Assembly: GCF_003576645.1 (NCBI RefSeq)
Contig: NC_044917.1
Coordinates: 14,673,495-14,737,494 of the forward strand
Source of the DNA: Ipomoea triloba
Lineage: Eukaryota > Streptophyta > Magnoliopsida > Solanales > Convolvulaceae
Length of the DNA stretch: 64,000 bases
Direction of reading: 5' to 3'
In this document: in pieces, positions 60,398 to 64,000 of the stretch
Layout: each line of letters opens with the position of its first letter
Position numbering within the stretch: position 1 is the stretch's first letter
Notes under the pieces: model-generated
Told to the model about the DNA's origin: nothing
The model's input: the letters and a program-made list of their open reading frames with translations, nothing else
The model's database searches: none
Made by a program: the position numbers and the translations under genes

Positions 60398-61568
60398 TGT
60401 AAACGCGAAAAACTTGAATCGTATATATTCAAAATTCAAAGTATCGGTTACAATAAGTAGTATGTATCAAACGATAAATGGGGTACAATCTCTGTATAGA
60501 AGTCCTCTGATTCTCTAAAATGGGGTACAATCTCTGTATAGAAGTCCTCTGATTCTCTACTAGAAGTATGTTGATCGGAAGTATGCCTAGTTCAGAATAT
60601 GTTGAACTGGAAGTATGCCGATGTATGCCTAGTTCAGAATATGTTGAACTGGAAGTATGCCGATTGGAACTGTACTGAATTCGGAATATGCCGAATTAGA
60701 GGTGTGCTGAGTTGGAAGTATGCCAACTGGAAGCGTGCCGAGTTGGAAGTATGCCAACTGGAAGTATGCCAAGTTCAGAGTATGTTGAACTGGAAGGGTG
60801 CGGAGTTGGAGTATGCCAACTGGAAGTATGCCGAGTTGGGAGTATGCCAACTGGAAGTGTACCGAGTTCAGAGTTTGCTGAACTGGAAGTGTACCGAGTT
60901 GGAAGTATGCCACCTGTAGGTATGCCAAGTTGGAAGTATGCCAACTGGAAGGGTTCTTCGGTGCAAATAAATTGCAGGCGTACCCCTCAGTGCAAATAAA
61001 TTGCAAGTGTGTTGCAGACAATATTCTGGTGAGATTTCGGCAGAGCTTCGCTATGCAGATCTTCAAAGCCCCTATTTCCTTGAAAACGAAACCACTATTT
61101 ATAGTGGTGAGGAGGTAGGAAAAAATCTAACCACCTTTATCCATTTGGATAATTCTCAATTTAATTTAATTATTTGAATTAAATATGAGAATGTATTAGG
61201 ACACCATCACGTCCAGGTTCATGATTTTATATTTCTTGAACCAATTTATAACATCCGCAATTTCTTCAAAATTATATAACCCACATATAATTATTGATGG
61301 GCTAAACCAAGTCAAAGCCCGTCAATTTGAGCGGCCCAATTGATCCAATAGTCTGGTCCAACTCAATTAAATATGCCACCAACTTGGGCCGAACAATCCG
61401 ACGTCCGATTACCTTTAATTAATTAATTAGACCAATTAATTATTTAATGGGTTATTTGATTAACCCAATTAAATAAACATCAGCCCAATTTAATTAATTA
61501 AAGCAATTAATTATCAATCGAAGCCCAATAACATGCAAATCAATCCATTTAAATTTTCAATGCTAACA
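60398..61568 (-). repeat. 5' LTR of the Gypsy element
   Basis: 1,171 bp, with minus-strand TATAAATA at 61096-61103 for the element's own transcription. Includes two exact 42-bp duplications (60476-60559, 60581-60664) and about 120 bp more minisatellite than the 3' LTR. Just inside, the minus strand reads tattttgacacgcccagtgg, the primer-site region. Confidence 0.93.
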
Positions 61569-62692
61569 AGCTTAATAGCTTATGCTTCCACCTTTAAATT
61601 CATAATCAGATTTTCATCATCATATACATGGAATTGCCCACAAATTAGGGCTCATACAATCATACAGTGTAACACATATAGATTTAAAAGATTACACCAT
61701 ACAACTTAATAGCTTATGTTTCCACCATACAATGAAATAATCAATAATCAAATTTTCATCATCATATACATGGAATTGCTCACAAATTAGGGCTCATACA
61801 ATCATAGATTACAAAGTAAATACACAATTACACAGTAAGCTTCCTTGCTTCCACCAGATTAAATACACAACTTACACAGTAATTAAATACATTTTAATTA
61901 CATTATGTACGAATTTAAGGGTCCATTACCATTAACTTAAAACCATATATCAGATTTGTTTAAATTCATCATATATATGGAAAACCCCCAAAAATTAGGG
62001 CTTAGTGAGTTGCGACTCATCACTCATGTACAAATTAAGTCTCAAAATTTCAACATATTCGTACACAATTTACAGAATAAGAGAAGAACACAAATACAAC
62101 AAAATATAGATTACAGAGTAGGTTTCACAGTATCACACAATACAACACAAATACATAATAGTATTAAAAAGGCTTTTGATTTACTTGTCTTCTCCAATAT
62201 TTTCTAGAGAACTAGGTCTTCAAGCAATTCAAAGCCAAAACAGATGGCTAATGGCTGCAGGCTTGATTGGCTTCCACCACGGCACCACCGAGTCAGCGAC
62301 CAAGGCTTGGTTGGTTTGAGGCTTCGACCATGACACACCGTCCAGTACTGGCGTCTAATAGAGATGAGTAGAGACAGAGAGTTACTGAGAATCTGAGATA
62401 GTGTCGAAACTTGAAAGGAGTCGCCTACTCGCCTTCGAAAATCGAAGCTACGACGCCAACAGAAGTAGAGAGTAACCCTACAGAGGTGGAGAGAAATTGA
62501 GAAGGATAACAGAGAATTGGAATTTGGAGAAGAAGAGAACGGGAGAGAATCAGAGAAATGGAAAACCCTAGGTTACGTTGAGACTGAGAGAGAAAGGGAG
62601 GGGGATGAAAGGGAGTGGCTGCACAAATGGGGTGAAATGGTTATCCCTAGACGAAATGCAAATATATATACATAATAACACACACGACGTCG

Positions 62693-62765
<73 letters not shown>

Positions 62766-62932
62766 CGAATTTTTGGGCGGGTCGAGTGATAAATTTTCAA
62801 ACCATACCCGATTATATTCAAACCGCAAATGGACGAAGAATGGGTTGATTTTTCCATTCGGATTCGGAATTTCGGATATCCACACCGCATAGCACTATGG
62901 GTTTCGGGTCGGTCGGGTTTTGCACACCCCTA
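61569..62932 (-). mobile_element. 5' portion of the hAT element
   Basis: Continues the sequence interrupted at 48050: 'acatatagatttaaaagatt' and 'gcttatgcttccacc' recur on both sides. It ends with cgggttttgcacaccccta at 62932, a typical hAT terminal repeat, preceded by short cgggt/ggattcgg subterminal repeats. A GA-rich, GC-richer block at 62380-62640 could be the 5' UTR exon of the transposase. Confidence 0.65.
62694..62760. repeat. TA microsatellite
   Basis: About 33 uninterrupted TA units within the hAT terminal region. Confidence 0.95.
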
Positions 62933-64000
62933 TCAGCTTGGCTCCGCTTGGTGCCGCCATGGCTCCGTCCTCGTCACCCTCGCCCAATCAAGCCCTTGTG
63001 CTTACTGAGCTCACTGCTATCTATTTCAGTTCTGCATCCGACACCATTCTTGCTCTCTACGATATGGGATCTCCGTGGTGATATGATCTTAGTGGAAGTT
63101 GTTCAAGTCAACAAGTAAGGATTTGCAGTTGACCCAACAATGGATTTGCCTGGCCGAATTGGCGAAATGCGTTGTGATTTAAAAATAAAAAATAAAATCA
63201 GGCGAAATGCTAGGCGCGATTTTTACAGCACTGACCATGCATGGACCAAGATTCATATTGCATTGTAAACTTTGGTCCATAAATTATATGTCTATAGCTA
63301 ACACATTAATTTTGTACCTGCAGTTAATAATTTAATAATTTATGTGCCTATAAACAAATTGAAGACACAAATAACATGGTAATTACAGACACATAACATG
63401 ATAATTACATACACATAAATAAAAAATTAAAATTAAAATTTAAAAATAAAGAATAAACAACTGAAATGAACATTCTAATATATATGTTGACATACTTTTC
63501 AGTATTTCTTTGAATAGTATTATACATCAGAGTAATACTTATCATAAATTATCATTTAGTGTAAAATATATTAAACCCCTTTCAGACACCTCTCTCTACA
63601 CCAAAAGAAACGTTGCCCTTTACACACGTAAACTAAATATCTTGCCACATGGCTTTAATTTTTTATAGCAAATTGTATACAAATTTTATGAGTATTATTG
63701 GTTTTGTTACAATGTAATATATGCTGAAGTATAAAGACTCAATGTTTCCATTGAGATTTGAATTTGTGCTCTTACAATTATGCTGCTTGAATACAAGATC
63801 TTTGGTAAATTATATACAATTTAATATAACTATTATTTGTAATAAAATAAATTACGGAGTAAATATTTTCACATAATAAATAATAAGCATTTGAAAATGC
63901 ATGTTAAACACTCTTATTTTTATCACTTACAAATTTAAAAAAAAATCTTAAACATTAGTTTTTCTTTTTTAATTTTAATTTTATTAGTGTGTAAGATTTA
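62933..64000. other. Right flank, no supportable gene
   Basis: A GC-richer segment at 62933-63110 has a 46-codon frame starting at an ATG near 62961 (MAPSSSPSPNQALVLTEL) that I do not recognise; it may be the edge of a host gene or fragment. 63230-63300 resembles the ends of the 9143/27999 element family (ggaccaag, tggtccat). The rest is AT-rich. Confidence 0.4.

Larger units (their letters stand above)
48051..61568 (-). mobile_element. Full-length Tat-lineage Ty3/Gypsy retrotransposon with antisense PMD gene
   Basis: LTRs at 48051-49017 (967 bp) and 60398-61568 (1,171 bp) begin tgtaaacgcg and end tgctaaca on the plus strand, with perfect 5-bp duplications AGCTT outside (48046-48050 and 61569-61573). 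The minus strand carries gag, protease, RT, RNase H, a second (archaeal-type) RNase H, then integrase; the double RNase H marks the Tat/Ogre lineage. The plus strand carries a plant-mobile-domain gene between integrase and the 3' LTR. The coding frame has stops and a frameshift and integrase is truncated, so the copy is not autonomous. It inserted into the hAT element. Confidence 0.95.

Noticed and set aside
60599..61118. Frames rich in 'KYANWKRAELEVCQLEV' or 'TLPVGILPTRHTSS' on both strands (also 48082-48470)
   Set aside because: They are translations of the LTR minisatellite; both strands are open because of the repeat, and no protein signature is present.

Overview
This window is nuclear DNA of a flowering plant, most likely a eudicot. 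It is AT-rich, its genes are split by short GT-AG introns, it carries plant peroxisomal and chloroplast proteins, and it is densely packed with plant transposons. Genus cannot be fixed from sequence alone. Only three ordinary host genes are well supported: a peroxisomal acyl-activating enzyme (AAE17/18 type, minus strand, 14 exons, 2230-8826), the chloroplast calcium-sensing receptor CAS (minus strand, 6 exons, 18112-23398) and a small single-pass membrane protein (plus strand, 33268-33609). AAE17 and CAS are also neighbours in Arabidopsis (At5g23050 and At5g23060), so 2-23 kb looks like an ancestral gene pair pushed apart by insertions.

Layout. 1-430: a run of hairpins. 1038-1314: Stowaway MITE. 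2230-8826: AAE17/18. 9143-9988: TIR element full of short tacacagaat-like repeats, with a second copy at 27999-28650. 11524-17043: complete Copia-type LTR element with almost identical LTRs and a TTATT target duplication but no intact gene. 17292-17460: intact tRNA-derived SINE. 18112-23398: CAS, with three MITEs in its introns. 24606-25714: non-autonomous TIR element. 25783-27745: 5'-truncated Copia. 28650-33180: AT-rich repeats. 33268-33609: membrane-protein gene. 33881 to about 36600: Helitron with a PIF1-like helicase piece and a proline-rich host-gene fragment. 36926-42586: Mutator-like element (MULE). 44385-62932: decayed hAT transposon interrupted by a solo LTR (46163-47442) and by a 13.5-kb Tat-type Gypsy element (48051-61568). 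62933-64000: AT-rich flank.

The MULE has 193-bp terminal inverted repeats, about 97% identical, and two convergent genes as in maize MuDR. One is a transposase (now broken); the other is an intact small gene for a GRF-type zinc-finger protein with a C-terminal membrane segment. The Gypsy element carries gag-protease-RT-RNase H-second RNase H-integrase on the minus strand, and on the opposite strand a plant-mobile-domain (PMD) gene with its own TATA box.

One technical point affects how the repeats should be read. Eighteen perfect tandem duplications, every one exactly 42 bp, occur in the Gypsy and Copia elements and nowhere in the host genes. One length at unrelated sequences is what untrimmed k-1 overlaps between unitigs would give (k = 43). 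The extra 14-residue blocks in the reverse transcriptase and gag, and one stop codon, are therefore probably assembly artefacts.
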